This document shows, in pieces, positions 34,986-43,995 of a DNA stretch of 64,000 bases. Position numbers and translations under genes: made by a program. Under the pieces are notes generated by a model. It was not told where the DNA came from. It searched no databases and saw nothing but the letters and a program-made list of their open reading frames with translations. Each line of letters begins with the position of its first letter. Position 1 is the stretch's first letter. The stretch is from Algicella marina (GTDB taxonomy: Bacteria; Pseudomonadota; Alphaproteobacteria; Rhodobacterales; Rhodobacteraceae), in NCBI RefSeq assembly GCF_009931615.1, contig NZ_CP046620.1:2371501-2435500 (forward strand), read 5' to 3'.

Positions 34986-35642
34986 ATGTCCGCAAACCTT
35001 TTCTCCATCGCCGAAGAGCCCGACACACCAGATGCCGAGGCCGGCCGCCACCTGTTCGCGCAGAACTCGGAGTTTCTCAAAGGCGTGGTGGCGATGGACG
35101 GCCTGCCGCCGGCCGACAGGCTGGAAGTCTGCTTTGCCGGCCGTTCCAATGTCGGCAAGTCGACCCTGATCAACGCGCTCACGGGTCGCAAGGGCCTCGC
35201 CCGCGCCTCCAACACCCCCGGTCGTACGCAGGAGATCAACTTCTTCACGCTGGCCGATCTCTACCTCGTCGACCTGCCCGGCTACGGTTATGCCAAGGCC
35301 CCGGTCAAGGTTGTGGAAAAATGGCAGCGCCTGCTGAAGGCCTATTTGTCAGGCCGCGCCACGCTGCGGCGCGTCTTCCTGCTGATCGACAGCCGCCACG
35401 GCGTCAAGGAGGTTGACCAGGAGATCATGAAACTCCTCAACTCCGCGGCCGTGACCTTCCAGGTGGTGATGACCAAGACCGACAAGCCCAAGAGCTCGGA
35501 ACTCGACAAGATCCTGCAGGGAGTCCGCGAAGCCCTCGCGAAACACCCTGCCGCCTATCCGGAGATCATCCTGACCAGCTCCGAGAAAGGCTCCGGCATC
35601 TCCACCCTCCGGGCCGCCATCGCCCGGCTGGCATCAGAGTAG
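34986..35642 (+). CDS. yihA: ribosome biogenesis GTP-binding protein YihA/EngB
   Basis: A 218-aa GTPase required for 50S assembly: G1 CFAGRSNVGKSTLINALTG, G2/switch I NTPGRTQEINFF, G3 YLVDLPGYGYAK, G4 MTKTDKPKSSE and G5 LTSSEKGSG. The ATG at 34986 is preferred since the alternative at 34926 lies in a palindrome and has no Shine-Dalgarno sequence, though 34986 has no strong one either. Confidence 0.93.
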   Translation: MSANLFSIAEEPDTPDAEAGRHLFAQNSEFLKGVVAMDGLPPADRLEVCFAGRSNVGKSTLINALTGRKGLARASNTPGRTQEINFFTLADLYLVDLPGYGYAKAPVKVVEKWQRLLKAYLSGRATLRRVFLLIDSRHGVKEVDQEIMKLLNSAAVTFQVVMTKTDKPKSSELDKILQGVREALAKHPAAYPEIILTSSEKGSGISTLRAAIARLASE

Positions 35643-35724
35643 TCACGCAGCAGCGGCAGCGCATGGCCGACCAAATGCCCCATAGGCCAACCGGTCAGCC
35701 CGCGACCACGCCTCTACGGGGCCG

Positions 35725-36372
35725 TCACGCCGCATCCGCCCCGAATGTCTCCAGTTGCCCGGCCAGCGCCGTCCGGAAGCCGTCGCGCGCAAGACACCGC
35801 TCCAGATAGGCCGCCACCACCGGATGCCGCCCGATCACCGGTTCGCCCTCCAGTGACCGCAACACCGTGGCCATGCAGATATCGGCCACCGTGAACCGCG
35901 TCAGCAGCCAATCACGCCCCTTCAGCCATCGCCCCAGAGATTTCAACCGCAGGTCGACCAGCCGCTCGGCCGAGGGGCGGCTGCCTGCCACCCAGTCCTC
36001 GCCCGCGTGGAAGATGCCCGGGTGGACGAGGGCGTCGATCTTCGGCTCCACCGAATTCAGCGCCGCAAACATCCACGCCTCGATATCAGCCGCCTCCTGC
36101 GCGTCCCTCGGGGCGAGAGCGTCGGCCTGCCGGGCGATCCGCAGAAGGATCGCCCCGCTCTCGAACAGTTGCACCTCATCGTCGCGATAGGCCGGGACCT
36201 GCCCGAACGGCTGCCAGCCGCGATAGGCGTCGCCATCCGGCTCGCCCTCGCCCAGAAGCTGCAATTCGAAGTCCAGCCCGGCCTCCGCCAGCGCCCACCG
36301 CACCCGCAGATCCTTCACGTAGCCTCGTGCCACCTCCGGCACCCAGGCGAATGTTGCAACGGTGATCGTCAT
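35725..36372 (-). CDS. glutathione S-transferase family protein
   Basis: A 215-aa GST: the thioredoxin half carries FGQVPAYRDDEVQLFESGAI (cis-Pro followed by the Glu-Ser glutathione contact) and the helical half carries LLTRFTVADICMATVL. GGAGG lies upstream of the ATG. It begins 3 bp after the DUF1428 stop, so both form a two-gene operon divergent from a MarR regulator. Detoxification of an electrophile or antibiotic is the likely theme. Confidence 0.86.
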   Translation of the reverse strand: MTITVATFAWVPEVARGYVKDLRVRWALAEAGLDFELQLLGEGEPDGDAYRGWQPFGQVPAYRDDEVQLFESGAILLRIARQADALAPRDAQEAADIEAWMFAALNSVEPKIDALVHPGIFHAGEDWVAGSRPSAERLVDLRLKSLGRWLKGRDWLLTRFTVADICMATVLRSLEGEPVIGRHPVVAAYLERCLARDGFRTALAGQLETFGADAA

Positions 36373-36375
36373 CGT

Positions 36376-36732
36376 TCACGCCTCCAGTGTAACCAGCGGT
36401 TCGAACCCGCCCCACATCATCCTCATGCCGTCGAATGGCATCTGCGACATCCCCTCCATCCGCGGGTCTTCCATCATCTTCTGGAAGCCGTTCTGGGCCG
36501 TTTCCTTGTCGGGCCAGGTCATCCACGAAAAGACAACGGCCTCGCCCTCCTCGCGCTTCACCGCCATCGGGAAGGAGGTCACCTTGCCGTCAGGCACGTC
36601 GTCTTCCCAGTTCTCCTGCATGGACAAACAGCCGTAGTCCTGGAAAATCTTCCAGGCCTGCTCGGCCATCTCCTTGTAGGCTTGCTTGTTGTCTTTCGGC
36701 ACGGCCAGCAGAAATCCTGAAACGTAAGCCAT
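36376..36732 (-). CDS. DUF1428 family protein
   Basis: A 118-aa dimeric alpha/beta-barrel type protein: AYVSGFLLAVPKDNKQAYKE after Met, VVFSWMTWPDKETAQNGFQK and the closing FDGMRMMWGGFEPLV are the DUF1428 (YbaA-like) hallmarks. The function is unknown. The ATG at 36732 follows GGAGATG; the frame could begin one codon earlier at a GTG. It is the first gene of the operon with GST. Confidence 0.88.
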   Translation of the reverse strand: MAYVSGFLLAVPKDNKQAYKEMAEQAWKIFQDYGCLSMQENWEDDVPDGKVTSFPMAVKREEGEAVVFSWMTWPDKETAQNGFQKMMEDPRMEGMSQMPFDGMRMMWGGFEPLVTLEA

Positions 36733-36781
36733 CACACATCTCCCTGTTGCGATTCGTCGTATAAGCTTGACACCGATTTAC

Positions 36782-36793
36782 GTTGATATCAAC
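36782..36793. promoter_or_regulatory. 12-bp palindrome, candidate MarR operator
   Basis: GTTGATATCAAC is a perfect palindrome in the 70-bp divergent gap between DUF1428 and marR-type genes. A TTGACA hexamer at 36767-36772 could be the -35 element of the regulator's promoter. Confidence 0.5.
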
Positions 36794-36802
36794 ATTATCG
36801 AC

Positions 36803-37246
36803 ATGATGGACCCTGATCTGCCACTTTCCGCCACCCACGAAGTACGCGACCGCTGCATCTGCCTCTACACCCAACGCGCCGCCCGCAGCCTCGCCCGCGT
36901 CTTCGACGAGGCTCTGCGCCCGGCCGGCCTGACCAATGGCCAGTTTTCGCTGCTGATGTCACTCAACCGTCCGCATGGCCCGCGCATCTCGGATCTGGTG
37001 CCGCTGCTGAGCATGGATCGCACAACCCTCACCGCCGCGCTGAAACCTCTGGAGCGGCGCGGCCTCGTCACGTCCGCGCGTGACGCAAAGGACGCCCGCG
37101 CCCGCCGCCTGCACCTGACAGACGCTGGCCGGGAGGCGCTGAAGGCCGCACTACCGATCTGGCGGGCCACCCATGACCGGATCGACGCCAAATTGACGAG
37201 CCTCCTGCCGGAGGATCTTCGCACCGGCCTTGTGGAGATCGCCTGA
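36803..37246 (+). CDS. MarR family transcriptional regulator
   Basis: A 147-aa winged-helix regulator: NGQFSLLMSLNRPHGPRISD, LSMDRTTLTAALKPLERRGL (recognition helix) and the wing DAKDARARRLHLTDAGREAL. There is a pair of Cys near the N-terminus (RDRCICLYT) that could sense oxidants, as in some MarR proteins (inference). The start is taken at the double ATG 36803; a TTG 36 bp upstream would put the N-terminus across the palindrome. It is predicted to repress DUF1428-GST. Confidence 0.87.
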   Translation: MMDPDLPLSATHEVRDRCICLYTQRAARSLARVFDEALRPAGLTNGQFSLLMSLNRPHGPRISDLVPLLSMDRTTLTAALKPLERRGLVTSARDAKDARARRLHLTDAGREALKAALPIWRATHDRIDAKLTSLLPEDLRTGLVEIA

Positions 37247-37319
37247 ACCTGTCCGTTGCACGCGCGAACCTGACCGTCCGGCGTTGGCACGCCACCGGCG
37301 CACCCCCTAGCCTCGGCGC

Positions 37320-37916
37320 ATGGATCTGACCGCACGATATGACGCCGCCGCCGCCCGCTGGGATGCCGACATCGCCCGCCTCGGCTATCTGGCGGCCTAT
37401 CGCGCCATGCTCCGTGGCCAGACACTCGCCGCCGGTCCCGTGCTCGACATCGGCACCGGCACCGGCGCCTTTGCCCGCGCCTGGGTGGCGGAGGGCGGCA
37501 GCCAGGGCATCACCCTCGCCGATCCATCGCGCCACATGCTCGACCGCGCCGCCGCGTCGCTCCGGACGCGCGGCATCACCCCCGAATGCCGCTGCCACGC
37601 GCTCGCGTCGCTGCCGCCGGCCCCCCGCTGGCGCGCGATCCTCGCCGCCCATGTCATCGAACATTGTCCCGACGCTCATACAGCCGTTGGCGCGCTGGCA
37701 ACCGCCCTCACGCCGGGCGGCCGCCTCTACCTCGTCGTGTCGCGCCCCCACTGGTGTAATTGGCTGATCTGGCTGCGCTTTCGCCACCGCTGGTACAGCG
37801 CCGCGCAAATCATCGCCTTCGCCGAAGCGGCGGGGCTCACGCTCCATTGCGTCCGCCGCTTCCCCGCAGGCCCGCCCGCCCGCACCAGCCTCGGTTACAT
37901 CTTCACCAAACCCTGA
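37320..37916 (+). CDS. class I SAM-dependent methyltransferase
   Basis: A 198-aa methyltransferase with motif I VLDIGTGTGAFARAW, motif II ITLADPSRHML, motif IV region WRAILAAHVIEHC and post-IV LTPGGRLYLVVSRPHW. The C-terminus (QIIAFAEAAGLTL and the closing SLGYIFTKP) resembles small ubiquinone/phospholipid-type methyltransferases. The acceptor is unknown. It starts 73 bp after the MarR stop and precedes an ABM protein by 11 bp. Confidence 0.83.
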   Translation: MDLTARYDAAAARWDADIARLGYLAAYRAMLRGQTLAAGPVLDIGTGTGAFARAWVAEGGSQGITLADPSRHMLDRAAASLRTRGITPECRCHALASLPPAPRWRAILAAHVIEHCPDAHTAVGALATALTPGGRLYLVVSRPHWCNWLIWLRFRHRWYSAAQIIAFAEAAGLTLHCVRRFPAGPPARTSLGYIFTKP

Positions 37917-37927
37917 AAGGCACCCCG

Positions 37928-38224
37928 ATGTTCATCGCCCACGTCACCTTCACCACGTCCGCCGCCGATCGGTTCACCGCCATCGCAACCCTCCGCGCCG
38001 AGGCGGCGACCGTCCGCGCCATGTCCGGCTGCATCGCCTTCACTCCCTTCGCGGATGGCACCACCGGCATCGGCATCCTGCACGAATGGCAGTCCGCCGA
38101 AGCCTTTGCCGCCTACACCACCTCGCCGACATTCGCCGAGACGGGCCGCACCCTCCGCCCGCTGATGACAGCCCCACCCGTCAGCAAGCGCTTTGACGCG
38201 ACCCTGATCGAGGCCGTAGACTGA
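37928..38224 (+). CDS. antibiotic biosynthesis monooxygenase (ABM) family protein
   Basis: A 98-aa ferredoxin-like fold: FIAHVTFTTSAADRFTAIAT after Met, MSGCIAFTPFADGTTGIGIL, HEWQSAEAFAAYTTSPTFAE. Members include cofactor-free monooxygenases and heme-degrading IsdG-like enzymes; many have no known reaction. AAAGG precedes the ATG. It is probably co-transcribed with the methyltransferase. Confidence 0.8.
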   Translation: MFIAHVTFTTSAADRFTAIATLRAEAATVRAMSGCIAFTPFADGTTGIGILHEWQSAEAFAAYTTSPTFAETGRTLRPLMTAPPVSKRFDATLIEAVD

Positions 38225-38252
38225 CAACAGCGCAATTGCCGAGGATGCGGCC

Positions 38253-38594
38253 ATGACGACAGACGGCAAACCCAAATCCCCCCTCGCCCGCCTCGCCCAC
38301 GCCCTGCGCTGGCCGTGGTCCCGTCGTCGCCGGGCCATCGACGAGTTGCTGAGCAGATGTTCCAAGGATTCTGTCCCGCGGTATGTCTATCTCAACGGTG
38401 CCGGCGATCTGGAGAACCGACGGCGCGTCGCTAAAATCGAACGAGAGATCAATAAGGACATCCACGCCCGCCGGATGCGCGGAGAGTATGTCGACACACA
38501 TCACTACCTTTTTTCTGCCGAGATGCGGTCGGCAATGCGGCGTCAGCGCAACGGGCTGCCGCCGCTCAAATCAAACCCGCCCCGCGATCCCTGA
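38253..38594 (+). CDS. hypothetical basic protein
   Basis: A 113-aa protein rich in Arg (ALRWPWSRRRRAIDELLSRC) with a mid-section RYVYLNGAGDLENRRRVAKI that looks like folded, conserved sequence. There is no signal peptide or membrane helix. A GGA-containing purine stretch lies before the ATG. It is not recognised. It sits between the ABM gene and an AraC regulator with short gaps. Confidence 0.5.
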   Translation: MTTDGKPKSPLARLAHALRWPWSRRRRAIDELLSRCSKDSVPRYVYLNGAGDLENRRRVAKIEREINKDIHARRMRGEYVDTHHYLFSAEMRSAMRRQRNGLPPLKSNPPRDP

Positions 38595-38605
38595 CCGCGC
38601 ACCAG

Positions 38606-39352
38606 ATGCAGCCCCCCGCCTATTGCTTTCACAAGAGCTTCGAGCCCGCCGCCCCCGCCGAATTCCGCATGGACCGGCACTACCTGCTCTACGCGCTGCA
38701 AGGCACCCTGCGGCTGGAGGCTGACGGCAAGCGCTGGTCGCTGCCGCCCGCCCGCGCCGCGCTGATCCGCGCGGACCAGCCCGTCACCATCACCATACTC
38801 TCGCGCCTCACCTCGGCCTCCGTCCTGTTCGCACCCGACTTCTGCGCGGCCCCGCCCGAGGCGCTGACCGTCTTCGACATCTCGCCCCTGGCCCGCGAAC
38901 TCATCCGCGCCTGCCGCCCCTTCGGCCCCAATGCGCCGCTGACACCCCATGCCGAAACCCTGTTCCGCACCCTCGCCGAAGTCGCCCTCGTCCTCGCCGA
39001 AACCCCCAGCCCCTGCGTGCTGCCCGCACCGGCCTCGCCCGCGCTTGCCCGCGCGCTCGCCCTCACCGAGGCCCGCGCCGCAGGCCCCCTGTCCTTTGAG
39101 GATATCGCCCGTGCCACCGGCCACTCGCCCCGCGCGCTGGCGCGCAAATTCGCCTCCGAAATGGGCATGACTTGGCGCGAAAGCCTGCGCCGCATCCGCA
39201 TCCTCCGCGCCGTCGAACTGCTGGCGGAGAGCGACGCCCCGGTCACGCAGATCGCCCTGGATGTCGGCTACACCTCGCTGTCGGCCTTCAACGCCGCCTT
39301 CCGCGACCTCACCGGCAAGACCCCCAGCCAATACCGCGCCAGCTTCCGCTGA
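38606..39352 (+). CDS. AraC family transcriptional regulator
   Basis: A 248-aa regulator: an N-terminal cupin-like sensing half (HYLLYALQGTLRLEADGKRW) and a C-terminal AraC domain with helix-turn-helices LSFEDIARATGHSPRALARK and VTQIALDVGYTSLSAFNAAF, ending in the family motif GKTPSQYRASFR. The ligand is unknown. It is the last gene of the plus-strand run from the methyltransferase onward, convergent with DUF1206. Confidence 0.87.
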   Translation: MQPPAYCFHKSFEPAAPAEFRMDRHYLLYALQGTLRLEADGKRWSLPPARAALIRADQPVTITILSRLTSASVLFAPDFCAAPPEALTVFDISPLARELIRACRPFGPNAPLTPHAETLFRTLAEVALVLAETPSPCVLPAPASPALARALALTEARAAGPLSFEDIARATGHSPRALARKFASEMGMTWRESLRRIRILRAVELLAESDAPVTQIALDVGYTSLSAFNAAFRDLTGKTPSQYRASFR

Positions 39353-39360
39353 CCCGGCCG

Positions 39361-40263
39361 TCAGGCCCCGCGCGCCTTGGCCGTCAGCTTCGCCGCCAGT
39401 GTCTCGATATCGTCGCCCGCCGCCTTGGGAATGATCCGGTAGGCCGCGTTGACGAAACAGAAGAATGCGAACGCCAGCAGCCCGAAACACAGGCCCGCCA
39501 CCAGCACTCGCCCGTAGGCCTGCGCGTGCAACCACTCGAACGCGCTGCCCATTCCGCCGGCCTCCTCGCCTGTCGCCGTCAGCGCGGCGTAGGCGATCAG
39601 CACGCCGATGATCGTCACCGCCACGCCCTGCGCCGCGACCCCGGCCTTCAGGCCGATGTTGAAATGTGTGGTAAACCTGTTGGCGCACAGATGGTCGCGA
39701 TAGCCCTCGGTAAACGCCTTGTGCAGGTAATAAATCCCCGCCGCGATTGTCAGCAGCCCGGCCACACCCACCGCCACACGCCCGCCCGGCGCCTGCATCA
39801 CCCGGTCCAGCATCTCGCCCATGCCGCCGCCACCGCCGCCGCTGCGCCCGATCAGCACCGCCAGCGCCAGCACGCCGATGCCGAAATGCGCTGTGCCCGT
39901 CGCCACCATTCCCGCCCGCGCCACCAGCCCCTTGGCATCGGTGCCATAGGCTTCCAGATCCCAGAAACTGTCCACCGCCCGCCAGACGGCATAGGCCAGC
40001 ATGCCCAGCACAATCAGTCCGACCACCGCGAAGCCCAGCCCGCCCTGCAACTTGTCCAGCGCCTGCGACGTGCCCTCCGCCTCGCCACCCTGCGAGATCG
40101 ACCAGAGCGAGACACCCGCCACCACCAGATACACCAGCCCCCGTCCGGCATAACCCGCCCGCATGATCGGCACCGCCCATGCGAAATCTTCGGGATCGAG
40201 GTTTCGGAGTATGTCGGCCCGCGTGGAATCGGAGTCAATCGAAAGGCGCCTGAAATCGGCCAT
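39361..40263 (-). CDS. DUF1206 membrane protein
   Basis: A 300-aa integral membrane protein with six helices arranged as three internal two-helix repeats; each repeat has a Gly-rich first helix and an Arg/Phe loop (GYAGRGLVYLVVAGVSLWSI, GMVATGTAHFGIGVLALAVL, AGVAAQGVAVTIIGVLIAYA). This triplicate layout is characteristic of DUF1206. The function is unknown. The loop GRSGGGGGGMGEM may be flexible. Confidence 0.85.
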   Translation of the reverse strand: MADFRRLSIDSDSTRADILRNLDPEDFAWAVPIMRAGYAGRGLVYLVVAGVSLWSISQGGEAEGTSQALDKLQGGLGFAVVGLIVLGMLAYAVWRAVDSFWDLEAYGTDAKGLVARAGMVATGTAHFGIGVLALAVLIGRSGGGGGGMGEMLDRVMQAPGGRVAVGVAGLLTIAAGIYYLHKAFTEGYRDHLCANRFTTHFNIGLKAGVAAQGVAVTIIGVLIAYAALTATGEEAGGMGSAFEWLHAQAYGRVLVAGLCFGLLAFAFFCFVNAAYRIIPKAAGDDIETLAAKLTAKARGA

Positions 40264-40336
40264 TGGGTCACTCCGTTGCTAGGACACTGGTGCCAACCCA
40301 ATGCCTCACATCCGCGTGAGTTCCATTTATTGGCCT

Positions 40337-41125
40337 TCAGCCCTTGCCCCGGGCAAAGGGTGCAGGCTCCCTGGCAAAGAACGCCGCGATCCCCGCCTGC
40401 GCCTCCGCGCCCTCCCATGTGTCGGCCAGCGCCGTGATCGTCTCGGCGATCACCGTCTCGTCGATCACCGGGCCGAGGCTGCGCACCAGCGCCTTCGTCC
40501 GCGCCACCGCACCGGGGGCGCAACTCAGGTAAGGCTCCACCTCCGCCGCCACCGCCGCGTCCAGATCGTCCGGCGCCACCACCTTCGCCGCCAGCCCCAG
40601 CGGCACCAGTTCCCCGGCGTCGAACACCCGCGCGCTCATCATCACCCGCCGCGCCGCGCCCTCGCCCATCCGCGCCATCACGTAAGGTGAGATCGTCGCC
40701 GGGATCACGCCCAGCCGCGTCTCGGTGAAGCCGAACTTGCCCGTATCGGCCACCACCGCCACATCCGCCACGCACATCAGCCCCAGCCCGCCGCCCATCG
40801 CCGTGCCGTTGACCCGCGCGATCACCGGCTTGGGGCAGGTGTTGAGCGCAAAGAGCATCATCGCCAGCCGTCGCGCCTCGGCGATCCGCGTTGCCCGGTC
40901 CGCCTCGAACTGGCGCCGCATCCATCCCAGATCGCCGCCCGCGCAGAAACTCTTGCCCGCGCCCGTCAGCACGATGGCCCGCACCGCCGCATCCGCGCCC
41001 AGCGCCGCGAACGCCTCCACCAGCGCATCCGCCATCGTGTCCGACAGCACGTTGTGCTTCTCGGGTGTGTTCAGCACCACCGTCGCCACGCCCCGCGCAT
41101 CCACCTCCACCAGCACCACGCTCAT
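40337..41125 (-). CDS. liuC: methylglutaconyl-CoA hydratase-type enoyl-CoA hydratase
   Basis: A 262-aa crotonase. The oxyanion-hole segments are GAGKSFCAGGDLGWM and VNGTAMGGGLGLMCVADVAV, and FGFTETRLGVIPATISPYVM carries the catalytic Glu region. It should hydrate 3-methylglutaconyl-CoA to HMG-CoA, the step after methylcrotonyl-CoA carboxylase in leucine degradation. The specificity is inferred from the operon. The ATG at 41125 overlaps the HMG-CoA lyase stop by 4 bp. It is the last gene of the operon. Confidence 0.86.
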   Translation of the reverse strand: MSVVLVEVDARGVATVVLNTPEKHNVLSDTMADALVEAFAALGADAAVRAIVLTGAGKSFCAGGDLGWMRRQFEADRATRIAEARRLAMMLFALNTCPKPVIARVNGTAMGGGLGLMCVADVAVVADTGKFGFTETRLGVIPATISPYVMARMGEGAARRVMMSARVFDAGELVPLGLAAKVVAPDDLDAAVAAEVEPYLSCAPGAVARTKALVRSLGPVIDETVIAETITALADTWEGAEAQAGIAAFFAREPAPFARGKG

Positions 41126-41961
41126 CGCCGCAATCCTTTCGCAAATGCCCCGGCCTCGGAAAGCCGCGCGCCATCCACGCCGGTCTCGAATCCCTCGGCC
41201 TCCAACAGCTCCAGCACCGCCTCGCTGGCCACATTCCCCGCAGCCCCCGGCGCATACGGGCACCCGCCGAGGCCACCCACCGCCGCATCGAACACCCGCA
41301 AGCCCCGCGCAAGGCTCACCCGGATATTCTCCAGCGCCCGCCCGCCGGTATCGTGAAAATGCCCCGCCAACCGCGCCGCCGGCACCTCCTCCAGCACCGC
41401 TTCCAGCATCGCGTCCACCCGCTCCGGCACCCCGCGCCCCAGCGTATCGCCCAGCGAGATTTCCGCGCAGCCCATCGCCAGCAGCCGCGCCGCCACCCGC
41501 GCCACGGCCTCCGGCGCGATCTCGCCCTCATAGGGGCAATCGGTCACGCAGGAGATATACCCACGCACCGGCACCCCCGCCGCCGCCACAACCGGCTGGA
41601 AACGCTCGAAACTCTCTTCGATCGAGCAGTTGATATTCTTTTGGCTGAAACTTTCCGACGCCGCCCCGAAAACGGCTACTGCCCCGACGCCCGCCGCCTC
41701 CGCCGCCTCCAGCCCGCGCAGGTTCGGCGTCAGCGCCGAATACACCGCCCCCGGCACCCGCCGGATGCCCGCCATCACCTCCGCCGCATCGGCCATCTGC
41801 GGCACCCATTTCGGGCTCACGAAACTCGTCACCTCGATCCGCCGCAGCCCGGCATCGCTCAGCATGTCGACCAGCGCGATCTTGTCCGCCGTCGCCACCG
41901 CCGCCTCGTTCTGCAACCCGTCGCGCGGCCCCACCTCGAAGATCTCCGCCCGCTCAGTCAT
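41122..41961 (-). CDS. hmgL: hydroxymethylglutaryl-CoA lyase
   Basis: A 279-aa TIM-barrel lyase that splits HMG-CoA into acetoacetate and acetyl-CoA, the last step of leucine breakdown. Conserved features are EVGPRDGLQNE (metal-binding Asp and catalytic Arg), FVSPKWVPQMADA, ISLGDTLGRG, HFHDTGG (metal-binding His pair) and the signature GLGGCPYAPGAAGNVASE with the active-site Cys. It overlaps mccA by 8 bp and liuC by 4 bp. Confidence 0.95.
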   Translation of the reverse strand: MTERAEIFEVGPRDGLQNEAAVATADKIALVDMLSDAGLRRIEVTSFVSPKWVPQMADAAEVMAGIRRVPGAVYSALTPNLRGLEAAEAAGVGAVAVFGAASESFSQKNINCSIEESFERFQPVVAAAGVPVRGYISCVTDCPYEGEIAPEAVARVAARLLAMGCAEISLGDTLGRGVPERVDAMLEAVLEEVPAARLAGHFHDTGGRALENIRVSLARGLRVFDAAVGGLGGCPYAPGAAGNVASEAVLELLEAEGFETGVDGARLSEAGAFAKGLRR

Positions 41962-43891
41962 CCTCCGGCTCCAGCGTCACAAGCACGTCGCCATCGCTCA
42001 CCTGCGCGCCGGCAGCCACCCGCGCCTCGGCCACCACGCCACCGCGCGGCGCACGCAGCGCGTGCTCCATCTTCATCGCCTCCAGCACCGCCAGCACATC
42101 GCCCGCCGCCACCGCATCACCCGCCGCCGCGATCCGCTTCACCAGCCCCGGCATCGGCGCGATCACCGCGTCGCCGCCAGCCTCGACGCCGCCACCCCGC
42201 GCCAGCGGATCGGGCCGCGCGAAACGATGCACCTCGCCGCCCGCCGTCACCGTGACCGCACGGGGCGAGACATGCACGAACGCCCGCCCCCGCCCCTCCG
42301 GCCCGACAAACCGCCAGCCCTCCGGCCCCGGTGCCACGCCCGTCACCTCCACCGCGCCATCCTCGAACTCGCAGCGATAGCGCCCCGGCTTCGGCACGCT
42401 AACCCATGCCTCCAGCCCCTCCAGCGCCACCCGCCAGCGCAAGGGCGCCCACAGCGCGAATCCGTTCGCCCCTTCCGCCGGCAGCCCCAGATGCGCAAGG
42501 CACGCCAGCGCCCGCAGCGCGCCCGGCATCTCCGCCCGCGCCGTCAGGCTCTCGAACTCCCGCCCGATCAGCCCGGTATCCACGCCACCCTCCGCAAACG
42601 CCGGATGCCCCGCCAGCCGCGACAAAAAGCCGAGGTTCGTTACCGTCCCCGCCACTTCCGTGCCCGCCAGCGCCGCCCGCAACGCCGCCAGCGCCGCCGC
42701 CCGATCCGGCCCCCGCACGATCACCTTGGCGATCATCGGATCGTACCACGGCGAAATCTCGTCCCCCGCCCGCACGCCCGCATCCACGCGCACGCCATCC
42801 GGAAACCGCAGCGCCTCCAGCTTTCCGATCGCAGGCAAGAACCCGGCCTCCGCATCCTCCGCATAAAGCCGCGCCTCGAACGCATGGCCGAAGATCTCCA
42901 AATCCTCCTGGCGCATCGGCAGCCCTTCGCCCCGCGCCACCCTGATCTGCCATTCCACCAGATCGACCAGCGTGATCGCCTCGGTCACAGGATGCTCCAC
43001 CTGCAACCGCGTGTTCATCTCCATGAACCAGAAACCATCCGCCCGCAGCGGGCCGGAACCATCGACGATGAACTCCACCGTGCCCGCGCCCGAATACCCG
43101 ATCGCCTCCGCCGCCCGCACCGCCGCCGCGCCCATCGCGGCGCGCACCTCGTCGGTCATGCCCGGCGCGGGCGCCTCCTCGATCACCTTCTGATGCCGCC
43201 GCTGCAGCGAGCAGTCGCGCTCGAACAGATGCACCGCCCGCGCCCCGTCGCCGAACACCTGTATCTCGATATGCCGCGGGCTCTCGATGAACTTCTCGAT
43301 CAGCACGGCACCATTGCCGAACGCCGTCTCCGCCTCACCCTGCGCCGAGCCCAGCGCCTCGCGAAACTCCTCGGCCCGCGCCACCAGCCGCATCCCCTTG
43401 CCGCCGCCGCCCGCCACCGCCTTGATCAGCACCGGATAGCCGATCTCGGCCGCACGGTTCATCAGGAATTCCGCATCCTGCTGTGGCCCGTGATAGCCCG
43501 GCACCACCGGCACCCCGGCTTCCGCCACCCGCCGCTTGGCCTCGTCCTTCAGCCCCATCGCCCGGATCGCTTCGGCCGATGGCCCCACAAACACCAGCCC
43601 CGCCGCCGCCACCGCCTCCACGAAATCCGGATTCTCGCTCAGAAAACCGTAGCCGGGATGAATAGCCTCCGCCCCCGTCGCCCTCGCGGCGGCGATAATC
43701 GCATCGCCTCGCAGATAGCTCTCCGCCACCGGCGCGGGCCCGATCCGCACCGCCTCGTCCGCCATTTCCACATGCAGCGCACCCGCATCCGCGTCGGAAT
43801 AGACGGCAACCGTTGCGATCCCCACCTTCCGGGCCGTGCGGATGATCCGGCAGGCAATCTCGCCCCGGTTGGCGATCAGCAGCTTCCTCAT
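41954..43891 (-). CDS. mccA: methylcrotonyl-CoA carboxylase, biotin-carrying alpha subunit
   Basis: A 645-aa protein combining biotin carboxylase (KLLIANRGEIACRIIRTARK, IHPGYGFLSENPDF, ATP-grasp loop AVAGGGGKGMRLV, FMEMNTRLQVEHPVTE) with a linker and a C-terminal biotinyl domain whose attachment Lys607 lies in VLEAMKMEHAL. It makes carboxybiotin for transfer to 3-methylcrotonyl-CoA by the beta subunit. The ATG at 43891 is preferred to an upstream TTG. Unusually a small membrane protein gene separates it from mccB. Confidence 0.94.
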   Translation of the reverse strand: MRKLLIANRGEIACRIIRTARKVGIATVAVYSDADAGALHVEMADEAVRIGPAPVAESYLRGDAIIAAARATGAEAIHPGYGFLSENPDFVEAVAAAGLVFVGPSAEAIRAMGLKDEAKRRVAEAGVPVVPGYHGPQQDAEFLMNRAAEIGYPVLIKAVAGGGGKGMRLVARAEEFREALGSAQGEAETAFGNGAVLIEKFIESPRHIEIQVFGDGARAVHLFERDCSLQRRHQKVIEEAPAPGMTDEVRAAMGAAAVRAAEAIGYSGAGTVEFIVDGSGPLRADGFWFMEMNTRLQVEHPVTEAITLVDLVEWQIRVARGEGLPMRQEDLEIFGHAFEARLYAEDAEAGFLPAIGKLEALRFPDGVRVDAGVRAGDEISPWYDPMIAKVIVRGPDRAAALAALRAALAGTEVAGTVTNLGFLSRLAGHPAFAEGGVDTGLIGREFESLTARAEMPGALRALACLAHLGLPAEGANGFALWAPLRWRVALEGLEAWVSVPKPGRYRCEFEDGAVEVTGVAPGPEGWRFVGPEGRGRAFVHVSPRAVTVTAGGEVHRFARPDPLARGGGVEAGGDAVIAPMPGLVKRIAAAGDAVAAGDVLAVLEAMKMEHALRAPRGGVVAEARVAAGAQVSDGDVLVTLEPEDD

Positions 43892-43995
43892 GCCGTTCCC
43901 GTCTCCCAAACGCTTTCGTTCCTGTCACCGGCCAGCGGCAGGTTGCCAGCAGATGTTTCCGTTGCTTGTCGTGTCCCGGCACCGCACCGGACACC

